DNA of 64,000 nucleotides. Source: Pelagibius sp040217155 (GTDB lineage: Bacteria > Pseudomonadota > Alphaproteobacteria > Kiloniellales > Kiloniellaceae). Positions 1 to 7,187 of this stretch are shown here, piece after piece. The position numbers and the translations under genes were made by a program. Location: assembly GCA_040217155.1 (NCBI GenBank), contig JAVJNS010000018.1, forward strand, positions 124,001 through 188,000, given 5' to 3'. Below the pieces are notes generated by a model. That model made no database searches and was not told the DNA's origin. It saw only the letters and a program-made list of their open reading frames with translations. Every line of letters begins with the position of its first letter. Within the stretch, counting starts at the first letter, position 1.

Positions 1-591
1 GTTTTCCTCGAAACTGGCGGTCAGCACATCCGCTTTGATCTGCTTGTCTTCGTGGGTCGCATGGGCGTTGCCCCGGGCCACTGCCTTTCGTTGGCCTTCC
101 CAGTACTCCAGGCTGTCGCGGGCCGTGACCACGTCATCTTTGCTGACCAGGCGCAGGTCGCTGCCGGTCATGACGAAGACCTGTTCTTCCAGCTTATACC
201 GACCCTTGTCGCCAAAGACCGTGCCCTCGGGAGAATTGATCCGCACGTTGCCGGTCGCCTCCAGCAGAAAAATCTCACTGCTGCCGCTTTCCCCCTCTGC
301 CGGCTCACGATAGTAGGCGGTCAGGACGTCAGCCAACACCTCCACCTCGCCGCTGGCGGCGCGGGCGTTGCCACGCGCGATGTAGGTCTTCTCGTTGCGG
401 TTCCACTCGATTCCTTCTTCGGCATTGATCTCCAACGGCTCGTCGGTTTTCCGCAGCTCTGCCGCAGTGCTTTGTCCGAAAGCCGGAGCGGCGGAGAGAG
501 CTGCCAGAGATATCGTCAGAGCCGCCACCAAGAAGGCGCCGCCCGCCCGCCAGGCCTGCTGCGGCGCGAACTGCCGCGCGTCTTCGCTCAT
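1..591 (-). CDS. lptA: LptA, periplasmic LPS transport bridge protein (3' end outside window)
   Basis: This is an OstA/LptA-type protein. It carries lipopolysaccharide across the periplasm between LptC at the inner membrane and LptD/E at the outer membrane. About 197 codons are visible; the C-terminus lies beyond the left edge. The N-terminus has a signal peptide (hydrophobic run around residues 18-38 ending APAFGQ), followed by the OstA repeat pattern (EIFLLEATGNVRI, YWEGQRKAVARGNA). The ATG overlaps the lptC stop codon by 4 nt (ATGA), so the two are translationally coupled. The order kdsD-lptC-lptA is the usual alphaproteobacterial one, and lptB would be expected next, off the edge. Confidence 0.9.
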   Translation of the reverse strand, partial: MSEDARQFAPQQAWRAGGAFLVAALTISLAALSAAPAFGQSTAAELRKTDEPLEINAEEGIEWNRNEKTYIARGNARAASGEVEVLADVLTAYYREPAEGESGSSEIFLLEATGNVRINSPEGTVFGDKGRYKLEEQVFVMTGSDLRLVSKDDVVTARDSLEYWEGQRKAVARGNAHATHEDKQIKADVLTASFEEN

Positions 592-1379
592 TGTGTGTTC
601 TCCCTGGGTGAGGACTCGAGCGGGGCCACCTGCAAAAGGTCGCTATTCTCTGACGGGGCCGTCTGGGGTAGTGACTGCTGGGCGTCCGGGTAGATCAACA
701 TGCGGCTCTTGCCCGTAAAGACGATGATCTGCCCGCGTTCGCGCAAACGGAAGCCCTCCGATTGCAGTTCGCCTGATGGCCCATCGCCGGCCACCGCATC
801 GTCGCCGGCCGCCGAGCCGTTTTTCAGATCGACAGTGGCCGACTCAGTCACGATCTTGAAGCCTTTGTCATGAATCAAGTTCACGGTGCCGGTGAGTTCC
901 AAGGTCTCGCCGTCGCGGTCGTAATGCCCGAGGCGCGCGGTCAGCGCCACCAGATCGCCGCCTGTCGTGAGGATGTCGGCCTTGGGATGCTGCAACTCGA
1001 CAACGTTTTCCTGGTCCGGCGCCTGAGTCGCCAAATCGGCGGCGATGTTGAACGGCTGGTTGTTCTGGTCAACGCCGCTGTAGCGCGCATTCAGCATATT
1101 CAGGGTTTTGGCGTAGTCGCGCGCAACCTTGTTGAAATCCAGGCCTGAGCGGCTGACATCCGGCATGATCTGCGGCCAAGCGATGACCAGCAGAACCAGC
1201 CCCGCGGCCAGAGCCGGGAGCAGCAGCTTCATTGAGCTGACGAAGAGGCTGTAGCTATTGCGCCCGGAAAACCGTGGCGGTTGGCGGCCCTTGCCGCGCG
1301 TGCCCAGTGGCACGCTGCGCTGGTCAGCTATCGCAGGGGCTGTTGTCGGCTGGGTGATGGTTTCCGCCACGCTTGCCAT
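588..1379 (-). CDS. lptC: LptC, inner-membrane LPS transport protein
   Basis: LptC is a bitopic inner-membrane protein that takes LPS from the LptBFG extractor and passes it to LptA. The 263 residues comprise a cytoplasmic N-terminal tail of about 50 residues rich in Thr, Pro and Arg, one membrane segment (about 51-70, LLLPALAAGLVLLVIAWPQI), and a periplasmic beta-jellyroll region (PFNIAADLATQ, LHHPKADILTTGGD-like pattern). It is somewhat longer than E. coli LptC (191 aa) because of the N-terminal tail. It starts 8 nt after kdsD and overlaps lptA by 4 nt, so the three genes form one operon. Confidence 0.88.
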   Translation of the reverse strand: MASVAETITQPTTAPAIADQRSVPLGTRGKGRQPPRFSGRNSYSLFVSSMKLLLPALAAGLVLLVIAWPQIMPDVSRSGLDFNKVARDYAKTLNMLNARYSGVDQNNQPFNIAADLATQAPDQENVVELQHPKADILTTGGDLVALTARLGHYDRDGETLELTGTVNLIHDKGFKIVTESATVDLKNGSAAGDDAVAGDGPSGELQSEGFRLRERGQIIVFTGKSRMLIYPDAQQSLPQTAPSENSDLLQVAPLESSPRENTQ

Positions 1380-1387
1380 CCGCTTCT

Positions 1388-2404
1388 TCAGATCACGCCC
1401 GCGCGCAGGCAGTCGTGCATGTGCAAGATGCCTACAGGATGTTCCGGCGGTCCCATCTCATCTACGACAAAGACGCAAAGGAAGGGGGGGCTGCTGGTGT
1501 TCATGAACGATACAGCCTCGGCGGCCAAGGCCGAAGCGCGGATGGTGCGCGGCTTTGCCGTCATGATCTCGTCGGCTGTCATGGCCAGTATGTTCTTGTC
1601 CATGTGGCGGCGCAGATCGCCGTCAGTGATGATCCCGACCAGCCGTTTCATCTCGTCGACGATGCCGACACAGCCGAAACGTCCCGCGGTCATGGTCAGT
1701 ATGGCATCCGACATGGTTGTTTCGCGGGTGCAGAGAGGCAGATCCTCTGGCCCATGCATCAAGTCGCTCACCCTGAGCAGCCGCTTGCCCAGTGCGCCAC
1801 CCGGGTGCAGCAGCTGAAAGTCGCTGGTCGAGAATCCCTTGCGCTCCAGCAGGGCCACCGCCAGGGCGTCGCCCAGGGCCAACATCATGGTGGTTGAGGT
1901 GGTCGGCGCCAGCCCCATGGGGCAGGCTTCCGGCGCGCCTTGCGCCGGGCTGGGCAGGATGAGGGCAATGTCGGCGGCTTCGGCCAACGCGCTATCGTCT
2001 CTGGCCGTCAGGGCCACCAGAGGAATAGCGAACCGTTTGGCGTAGGTGATGATGTCGCTGAGTTCCAGCGTGTTGCCGGAATTGGACAGGGCAATCACGG
2101 CATCCTTGGGCGTGATCATGCCCAGATCGCCATGACTCGCTTCGCCGGGATGCACAAACAGGGCGGGCGTGCCGGTAGACGCCAGCGTCGCCGCGATCTT
2201 GCGGGCCACGTGTCCGCTCTTGCCCATGCCCGTGACGATGACGCGCCCTTCGACCGCCGCCAAGCGGGCAATGGCGTCGACAAAGGCACCGTTCAGGCTG
2301 TTGGCCAGTGTCGTCAGCGCCCTGGCCTCGACCTCAAGGACGCGGCGCGCCACCTCCAGGTCAGCGGCGGCTTCCGGGGCTTCCGATTCCATATGTGACT
2401 TCAT
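1388..2404 (-). CDS. kdsD: Arabinose-5-phosphate isomerase (KdsD/KpsF)
   Basis: KdsD interconverts D-ribulose 5-phosphate and D-arabinose 5-phosphate, the first committed step to Kdo for LPS. The 338 residues hold an SIS sugar-isomerase domain (about 50-190, with VTGMGKSGHVARK and ALSNSGNT) and two C-terminal CBS domains (about 215-335). The LHPGGALGKRLLRV linker motif is typical of this family. The ATG at 2404 is preceded by AGAAGAGA. It is the first gene of the kdsD-lptC-lptA operon. The 297 bp upstream contain a 14-bp inverted repeat listed separately. Confidence 0.93.
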   Translation of the reverse strand: MKSHMESEAPEAAADLEVARRVLEVEARALTTLANSLNGAFVDAIARLAAVEGRVIVTGMGKSGHVARKIAATLASTGTPALFVHPGEASHGDLGMITPKDAVIALSNSGNTLELSDIITYAKRFAIPLVALTARDDSALAEAADIALILPSPAQGAPEACPMGLAPTTSTTMMLALGDALAVALLERKGFSTSDFQLLHPGGALGKRLLRVSDLMHGPEDLPLCTRETTMSDAILTMTAGRFGCVGIVDEMKRLVGIITDGDLRRHMDKNILAMTADEIMTAKPRTIRASALAAEAVSFMNTSSPPFLCVFVVDEMGPPEHPVGILHMHDCLRAGVI

Positions 2405-2701
2405 GCGATCTCTTCTCGCGGACCAATCGACTGCGGGGACTGTACCGGCCGCGGGGTTTCGGTTGCACAGGAGATACTGCGCAACGGCTTAGCGTAACAT
2501 CCCCCGTCGCCCCGCCTGTTCTCACAACATCCGTAAGCTTAGCACAGGCTGGCCCGTGCCTAGAAAACTCGTTGCGCAGTATCGTCTCACGAATGACGTA
2601 ACGCAAAAGGCCTGCCCCGGAAAGCCCCCAAAGGCGCCACTGAACGCCGACTGGCGCGGTTGAGCCGTGCCGAGGCCCGCTGCCGAGGGCGCCGCCGTAG
2701 T
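2405..2701. other. Intergenic region upstream of kdsD
   Basis: No credible gene is visible in this 297-bp gap between the RNase D-like gene and kdsD. Open frames here have no family resemblance and poor starts. The notable content is an inverted repeat (2473-2486 with 2570-2583) and the palindrome TAAGCTTA near 2534-2541. The kdsD promoter presumably lies here. Confidence 0.5.
2473..2583. repeat. 14-bp perfect inverted repeat upstream of kdsD
   Basis: GATACTGCGCAACG at 2473-2486 is matched exactly by its reverse complement at 2570-2583, with 83 bp between the arms. It could form a long-range RNA or DNA hairpin, or be two inverted copies of a regulator site. The element is seen directly; its function is unknown. 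Confidence 0.7.
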
Positions 2702-3322
2702 TTAATGGGCGAAAATGTCGATTTCTTCCCAACCGGCGATATCAAGTGCCGCGCGCGACGGCAGAAAATCGAAACAGGCTTTGGCCAAGGCTTCACGTCC
2801 CTCGCGGGCCAGCATGACATCCAATTTGGCGCGTAGTTGGTGCAGATACAAGACGTCGGAGGCCGCGTAGGCGAGTTGTTCCTGGCTCAACTCCGCCGCG
2901 CCCCAGTCGGAGGATTGCTGCTGTTTGGAGAGTTCGATGCCCAGAAGTTCCCGGCAGAGATCTTTCAAACCATGGCGGTCGGTATAGGTGCGCACCAGTT
3001 TGGAAGCGATTTTGGTGCAATAGACCGGCGCGCAGTCCACGCCGAGATAGCGCCGGATGGCCGCGACGTCGAAGCGGGCGAAGTGAAAGATCTTGGTGAT
3101 TGCGGGGTCGGACAGCAGGGCGATCAGATTGGGGGCGTCGTAGTCGCCCTTGGAAAATTGGACCAGGTGACAGACCCCGTCTCCGGCGGAAAGCTGCAGC
3201 AGGCAAAGCCGGTCGCGGGCCAGGTCAAGGCCCATGGTCTCGCTGTCGACCGCGATGCTGTCACCGAGGGAGAGTCCCGACGGCAGATCGTGCTTGTGAA
3301 GGTGAATTTCAGGGTTGGCCAC
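2702..3322 (-). CDS. RNase D-like 3'-5' exoribonuclease
   Basis: This is a DEDD-family 3'-5' exonuclease of the short alphaproteobacterial ribonuclease D type, acting on RNA 3' ends. The DEDDy pattern is visible: DSETMGL (Exo I), HFARFDVAAIRRY (Exo II), and YAASDVLYLHQL (Exo III). No HRDC domain is present, as in other short RNase D proteins. I chose the GTG at 3322 (206 aa), which matches the usual family length; an ATG at 3385 gives 227 aa with an Arg/Pro-rich extension. Neither start has a strong ribosome site. The gene is divergent from the NDUFA9-like gene and upstream of kdsD, the common order. Confidence 0.85.
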   Translation of the reverse strand: MANPEIHLHKHDLPSGLSLGDSIAVDSETMGLDLARDRLCLLQLSAGDGVCHLVQFSKGDYDAPNLIALLSDPAITKIFHFARFDVAAIRRYLGVDCAPVYCTKIASKLVRTYTDRHGLKDLCRELLGIELSKQQQSSDWGAAELSQEQLAYAASDVLYLHQLRAKLDVMLAREGREALAKACFDFLPSRAALDIAGWEEIDIFAH

Positions 3323-3500
3323 AGAGAGAACCGGTCGTCCAAATCCAATAGGCGGGCGCCGCCGTGGCGGCCTGTCGCCCAACATAGGCGGTCATTTGAG
3401 GCTGTCAACTTGATCCCAGGCTTTGTATATATCGCCGCAGCAAGGCGGCGGGGTCCCTGGCTCCCGCCGAGCCAAAGTGTTTGCGTGAGAGGGGCAGCTT

Positions 3501-4451
3501 ATGAGCGGCGGCATCGTGACGGTTTTCGGCGGTTCCGGATTTCTGGGCCGCTATGTGGTGCAGCGCTTGGCCCGCGATGGCTGGACCATCCGGGTGGCGG
3601 TGCGCCATCCGGGTCGGGCGGCCTTCCTTAAGCCCTTGGGAGACATCGCCCAAATCGTGCCGCTTTGCGTGCCGGTGCAGGACGCAAAGGCCGTCGACGC
3701 GGCGCTGAGCGGTGCCGATGCCGCCATCAATCTGACGGGAATCCTGTTCGAAGGCGGCAATCAGCGCTTTGATGCGGTGCACGCCGAAGGTGCCAAGACC
3801 ATCGCAACCGCCGCCGCGGCTGCCGGCGTCAAATCGCTGGTGCATGTCTCTGCCATCGGCGCCAGCACAGAAGCGCCGGCAGCCTATGCCCGCTCCAAGG
3901 GCGAGGGCGAAGCGGCAGTGCGCGCCGCTTTTCCGGGAGCGACCATCCTGCGTCCCAGCGTTGTCTTCGGCCCGGAGGATGACTTCTTCAACCGCTTTGC
4001 CGAAATGGCGCGTTTCGCGCCTGCACTGCCGCTGATCGGTGGCGGCACGACCCGATTTCAGCCGGTTTATGTCGGGGACGTGGCGCGCGCGGTGCTTGCG
4101 GCGCTGCACAGCCCGGCCTGCCGCGGAAAGGTTTATGAGATCGGTGGCCCCAAGGTCTACACCTTCAAGCAACTGATGCAGTTGCTGCTGAAGGCCATCG
4201 GGCGCCGGCGGGCGCTGGTCACTTTGCCCTTTGGGCTGGCACGGATTCAAGCGTCCTTCCTGGAACTGTTGCCCAAGCCGCCGCTGACACGCGATCAGGT
4301 AACCCTTCTGCGCCGCGACAACGTGGTCTCCGCCGGGGCCTTGACACTGGCGGACCTTGGCATTGAGGCGACGGCCGTGGAGGCGGTGATTCCAGACTAC
4401 TTGGATAAATTCCGTAGCGGCGGGCGCTTCAATCGGCCAGCGGCGAAGTGA
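3501..4451 (+). CDS. Complex I NDUFA9-like NAD(P)-binding protein
   Basis: This is an atypical short-chain dehydrogenase resembling the 39-kDa NDUFA9 subunit of respiratory complex I, found in alphaproteobacteria and mitochondria. The 316 residues begin with a Rossmann fold (TVFGGSGFLGRYVVQRLA), followed by VHVSAIGAS, YARSKGEGE and RPSVVFGPEDDFFNRF, a family signature. There are no membrane segments. Its bacterial role is probably structural or assembly-related, binding NADPH (family knowledge). It is convergent with uppP, as in many related genomes. Confidence 0.85.
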   Translation: MSGGIVTVFGGSGFLGRYVVQRLARDGWTIRVAVRHPGRAAFLKPLGDIAQIVPLCVPVQDAKAVDAALSGADAAINLTGILFEGGNQRFDAVHAEGAKTIATAAAAAGVKSLVHVSAIGASTEAPAAYARSKGEGEAAVRAAFPGATILRPSVVFGPEDDFFNRFAEMARFAPALPLIGGGTTRFQPVYVGDVARAVLAALHSPACRGKVYEIGGPKVYTFKQLMQLLLKAIGRRRALVTLPFGLARIQASFLELLPKPPLTRDQVTLLRRDNVVSAGALTLADLGIEATAVEAVIPDYLDKFRSGGRFNRPAAK

Positions 4452-4482
4452 CCGGTGGAACTGGCCGGCTGTGCGGGCGGCG

Positions 4483-5319
4483 TCAGACTGCCCCGGGGCC
4501 ATAGACCCACCACAGCAGGAAGGCGCCGAGCAGGACGCGGTAGACCGCGAAGGGCGTGAAAGACGCCCGGCGCAGCCAGCCGATCATCAGCACGATGGCC
4601 AGGAGGGCCACCAGGAACGACAGCACGGCACCGACCAGTGCGTCGCGGCCCAGAGTCACATTGCCGGTTTGATAAAGGTCGTAGCCGGCCAAGCTGCCCG
4701 CACCGGCGATGGCCGGGATTGCCAGCAGCAAGGAAAACCGCGCCGCTTCGACCCGTTCGAACCCCAGGGCTCGGGCGGCGGTCATGGTGATGCCCGAGCG
4801 GCTGGTGCCGGGAATCAGCGCCAGCACCTGCGCCAGGCCGATGATCAAACCGGCGCTGAAGGTCATATGGTCGATGCGTCGAAGGGTCAGGGTGCTGCGG
4901 TCGGCGATGTACAGCACAATGCCGAACCCTATGGTGGACCAGGCCACGATGACGGTATCGCGCAGGTAAAGGGTAATGATGTCCATGAACAGGCCGCCGA
5001 TCAGGACCAGGGGCAGCGAGCCAACGATGACGAGGGCGGCAAGGCGTGCACCGGGCGTCCAGCGGCCGAGCGTCAGTTGGGCAAGTCCGACGGCCATCTG
5101 TCCAATTTCTCGCCAGGCGTAGAGGCAGACCGCCGCCAAGGTGCCGACGTGAACGGCGATATCCAGGGTCAGGCGATCACTCGCGGCTTGCTCGATGCCC
5201 GTAAGCCCGGCCGCATCGAAAGCCTCCCAGGCCAGCACCAGGTGGCCGGAGGACGAGATTGGCAGGAATTCGGTAATGCCTTGAACAACAGCGAGGATAG
5301 CGACATGCAAGAGCGACAA
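4483..5319 (-). CDS. uppP: Undecaprenyl-diphosphatase UppP (BacA)
   Basis: UppP is an integral membrane phosphatase that recycles undecaprenyl pyrophosphate to the monophosphate carrier for peptidoglycan and LPS synthesis; excess gives bacitracin resistance. The 278 residues have about eight membrane helices and the family motifs VQGITEFLPISSSGHL (residues 12-27) and PGTSRSGITM. The start is TTG at 5319, chosen because the conserved N-terminus begins there. It is divergent from gltD across a 403-bp region with two large palindromes. Confidence 0.95.
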   Translation of the reverse strand: MSLLHVAILAVVQGITEFLPISSSGHLVLAWEAFDAAGLTGIEQAASDRLTLDIAVHVGTLAAVCLYAWREIGQMAVGLAQLTLGRWTPGARLAALVIVGSLPLVLIGGLFMDIITLYLRDTVIVAWSTIGFGIVLYIADRSTLTLRRIDHMTFSAGLIIGLAQVLALIPGTSRSGITMTAARALGFERVEAARFSLLLAIPAIAGAGSLAGYDLYQTGNVTLGRDALVGAVLSFLVALLAIVLMIGWLRRASFTPFAVYRVLLGAFLLWWVYGPGAV

Positions 5320-5420
5320 GTGGCGGTTCCCAATAGCGCGTTCCGATGCCCGCAGCCTTGCGCGGTCGAGTGCGGTGCAGCAACCGCCGGCTTATAGCAC
5401 CACTTGGTTAACGATCTCAT

Positions 5421-5457
5421 CCAACTAATTAGTCCCGTATCGGAACTAATTAGTTGG
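5421..5457. repeat. 37-bp near-perfect palindrome (hairpin A)
   Basis: Arms CCAACTAATTAGT (5421-5433) and its exact reverse complement (5445-5457) enclose an inner CCG/CGG stem with a TAT loop and one mismatch. The AT-rich arms contrast with the surrounding GC-rich DNA. No T-run follows on either strand, so an operator or RNA structure is more likely than an intrinsic terminator. Confidence 0.85.
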
Positions 5458-5507
5458 AAATCTGTCGCGTCTTGTGCCATCAATCTGCTATAGAAGAACA
5501 TTCTTCT

Positions 5508-5540
5508 CACCGATAGGTCATATATTATGACCTATCGGTG
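5508..5540. repeat. 33-bp perfect palindrome (hairpin B)
   Basis: Arms CACCGATAGGTCATA (5508-5522) and its exact reverse complement (5526-5540) flank the triplet TAT. No T-run follows on either strand. It lies about 180 bp before the gltD start and could be an operator of the TetR or other dimeric-repressor type, or a stable hairpin in the gltD leader. Confidence 0.88.
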
Positions 5541-5722
5541 GTTTGCCCCGCTAACTGCGAGGGGCTTCGTAATGACCGGGCGCTCCCTCGCCAGAGTCGC
5601 GAGGGGGACGGTGTTCTTTGCGTCAGGGCCGGTATCACGGCAGAGGCTCGTCGCGGCAATAAGCCGCACGCAAGCGGGGCGAATCGGATCGGATCGATGA
5701 GAGTTTTTGGGAACCAGTGCCT

Positions 5723-7168
5723 ATGACCAGCCGGATGTTGAAGTTCGTCAAGCTCGAGCGGGCCATGCCCGAGAAGCGCAGTGCCGAATCGCGCCGCGGT
5801 GACTTCGATGAAATCTATGACGAGTTCGATCCGTCGGCCGCTGCCGATCAGGCCGGCCGCTGTTCGCAGTGCGGCGTGCCCTTCTGCCAAGTGCATTGTC
5901 CGTTGCACAACAACATTCCCGACTGGCTGATGCTGACCGCCGAAGGCCGCCTGCAGGAAGCCTATGAGATCGCGCAGTCGACCAATAATTTCCCCGAGAT
6001 CTGCGGCCGCATCTGTCCGCAGGATCGGCTCTGCGAGGGCAACTGCGTGATCGAACAGGCCGGCCACGGCACGGTCACCATCGGCTCGGTGGAGAAGTAT
6101 ATTACCGATACGGCATGGGAAAAGGGCTGGGTGCAGCCGGTGGTTCCGGTGCGCGAACGCTCGGAGTCGGTGGGGATCGTCGGCGCCGGGCCCGGCGGTC
6201 TGGCTGCTGCCGAGCAGCTGCGCCGCAAGGGTTATCAGGTTCATGTCTACGACCGCTACGACCGGGTCGGTGGCTTGATGATCTACGGTATCCCCAACTT
6301 CAAGCTGGAAAAGGATGTGGTCGGGCGCCGCGCCGATCTGCTGGAGCGCGGCGGTGTGAACTATCACCTCAACTGCGACATCGGCGGCGCCGAAAGCTTC
6401 GCCGCGCTGCGCAAGCGCCACGACGCCCTGCTGGTGGCCACCGGCGTCTACAAGGCGCGCGACATCAAAGTGCCGGGCGTCGGCCTGGAGAACATCTTCG
6501 CCGCCATGGACTTCCTCACCGCCTCCAACCGCAAGGGCCTGGGCGACGACGTGCCGGCATTCGATGACGGTACCTTGAACGCCAAGGGCAAGGCGGTGGT
6601 GGTGATCGGCGGCGGCGATACCGCCATGGACTGCGTGCGCACTGCCGTGCGCCAGGGCGCCAAGTCGGTGCAGTGCCTTTATCGCCGCGACCGCGCCAAC
6701 ATGCCCGGTTCGCAGCGCGAGGTCGCCAACGCTGAGGAAGAGGGAGTTGAATTCCTCTGGCTGTCGGCCCCGGCAGCCTTTCTCGGCGACGGCATTGTGG
6801 AGGCGGTGCGTGCCCAGCGCGTGCATCTCGGCATGCCCGACGCCACTGGCCGCCAGACGCCGCAGATCATCGAAGGCTCCAACTTCACGGTGCAGGCCGA
6901 TGTCGTGATCAAGGCCCTGGGCTTCGATCCGGAGGACCTGCCGCGCCTCTTCGACACCGAGGGATTGGAGGTCACCCGCTGGGGAACCGTGCTGACCGAC
7001 TTCAAGACCAAGATGACTTCGCTCGACGGGGTCTTTGCCGCCGGCGACATCGTGCGCGGTGCCTCGCTGGTGGTCTGGGCGGTGCGCGACGGCCGCGATG
7101 CCGCAGAGCAGATTCACGATTACATCCAGGCCAAGGTCGGCGCCGATGCCGCCGTGGCCGCTGAATAG
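5723..7168 (+). CDS. gltD: Glutamate synthase (NADPH) small subunit
   Basis: GltD is the beta subunit of glutamate synthase. It oxidises NADPH on FAD and passes electrons through 4Fe-4S clusters to GltB. The N-terminal cysteine motifs are present (CSQCGVPFC, then CPLHNN, CGRICPQDRLCEGNC), followed by the FAD site VGIVGAGPGGLAAAEQL and the NADPH site VVVIGGGDTAMDC. The ATG at 5723 gives 481 aa; a GTG two codons upstream is an alternative. gltB begins 19 nt downstream, so the two form an operon, here in the less common order D-B. Confidence 0.95.
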   Translation: MTSRMLKFVKLERAMPEKRSAESRRGDFDEIYDEFDPSAAADQAGRCSQCGVPFCQVHCPLHNNIPDWLMLTAEGRLQEAYEIAQSTNNFPEICGRICPQDRLCEGNCVIEQAGHGTVTIGSVEKYITDTAWEKGWVQPVVPVRERSESVGIVGAGPGGLAAAEQLRRKGYQVHVYDRYDRVGGLMIYGIPNFKLEKDVVGRRADLLERGGVNYHLNCDIGGAESFAALRKRHDALLVATGVYKARDIKVPGVGLENIFAAMDFLTASNRKGLGDDVPAFDDGTLNAKGKAVVVIGGGDTAMDCVRTAVRQGAKSVQCLYRRDRANMPGSQREVANAEEEGVEFLWLSAPAAFLGDGIVEAVRAQRVHLGMPDATGRQTPQIIEGSNFTVQADVVIKALGFDPEDLPRLFDTEGLEVTRWGTVLTDFKTKMTSLDGVFAAGDIVRGASLVVWAVRDGRDAAEQIHDYIQAKVGADAAVAAE

Positions 7169-7187
7169 AACGAGGGAGACAAGCAAG

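Larger units (their letters stand above)
5320..5722. other. Divergent uppP/gltD intergenic region
   Basis: This 403-bp region contains no supported gene. It holds two long hairpin-forming palindromes (5421-5457 and 5508-5540, listed separately) about 50 bp apart, with a -10-like TATAGA near 5489-5494 between them. Promoters for uppP (leftward) and gltDB (rightward) should lie here. Confidence 0.6.

Noticed and set aside
2361..2732. 123-codon minus-strand ORF in the kdsD upstream gap
   Set aside because: It overlaps kdsD, lacks a good start and has a composition typical of non-coding GC-rich sequence.
7035..7187. N-terminal extension of gltB overlapping gltD
   Set aside because: It reads the gltD 3' end in another frame; the ATG at 7188 has a good ribosome site and gives the conserved N-terminus.
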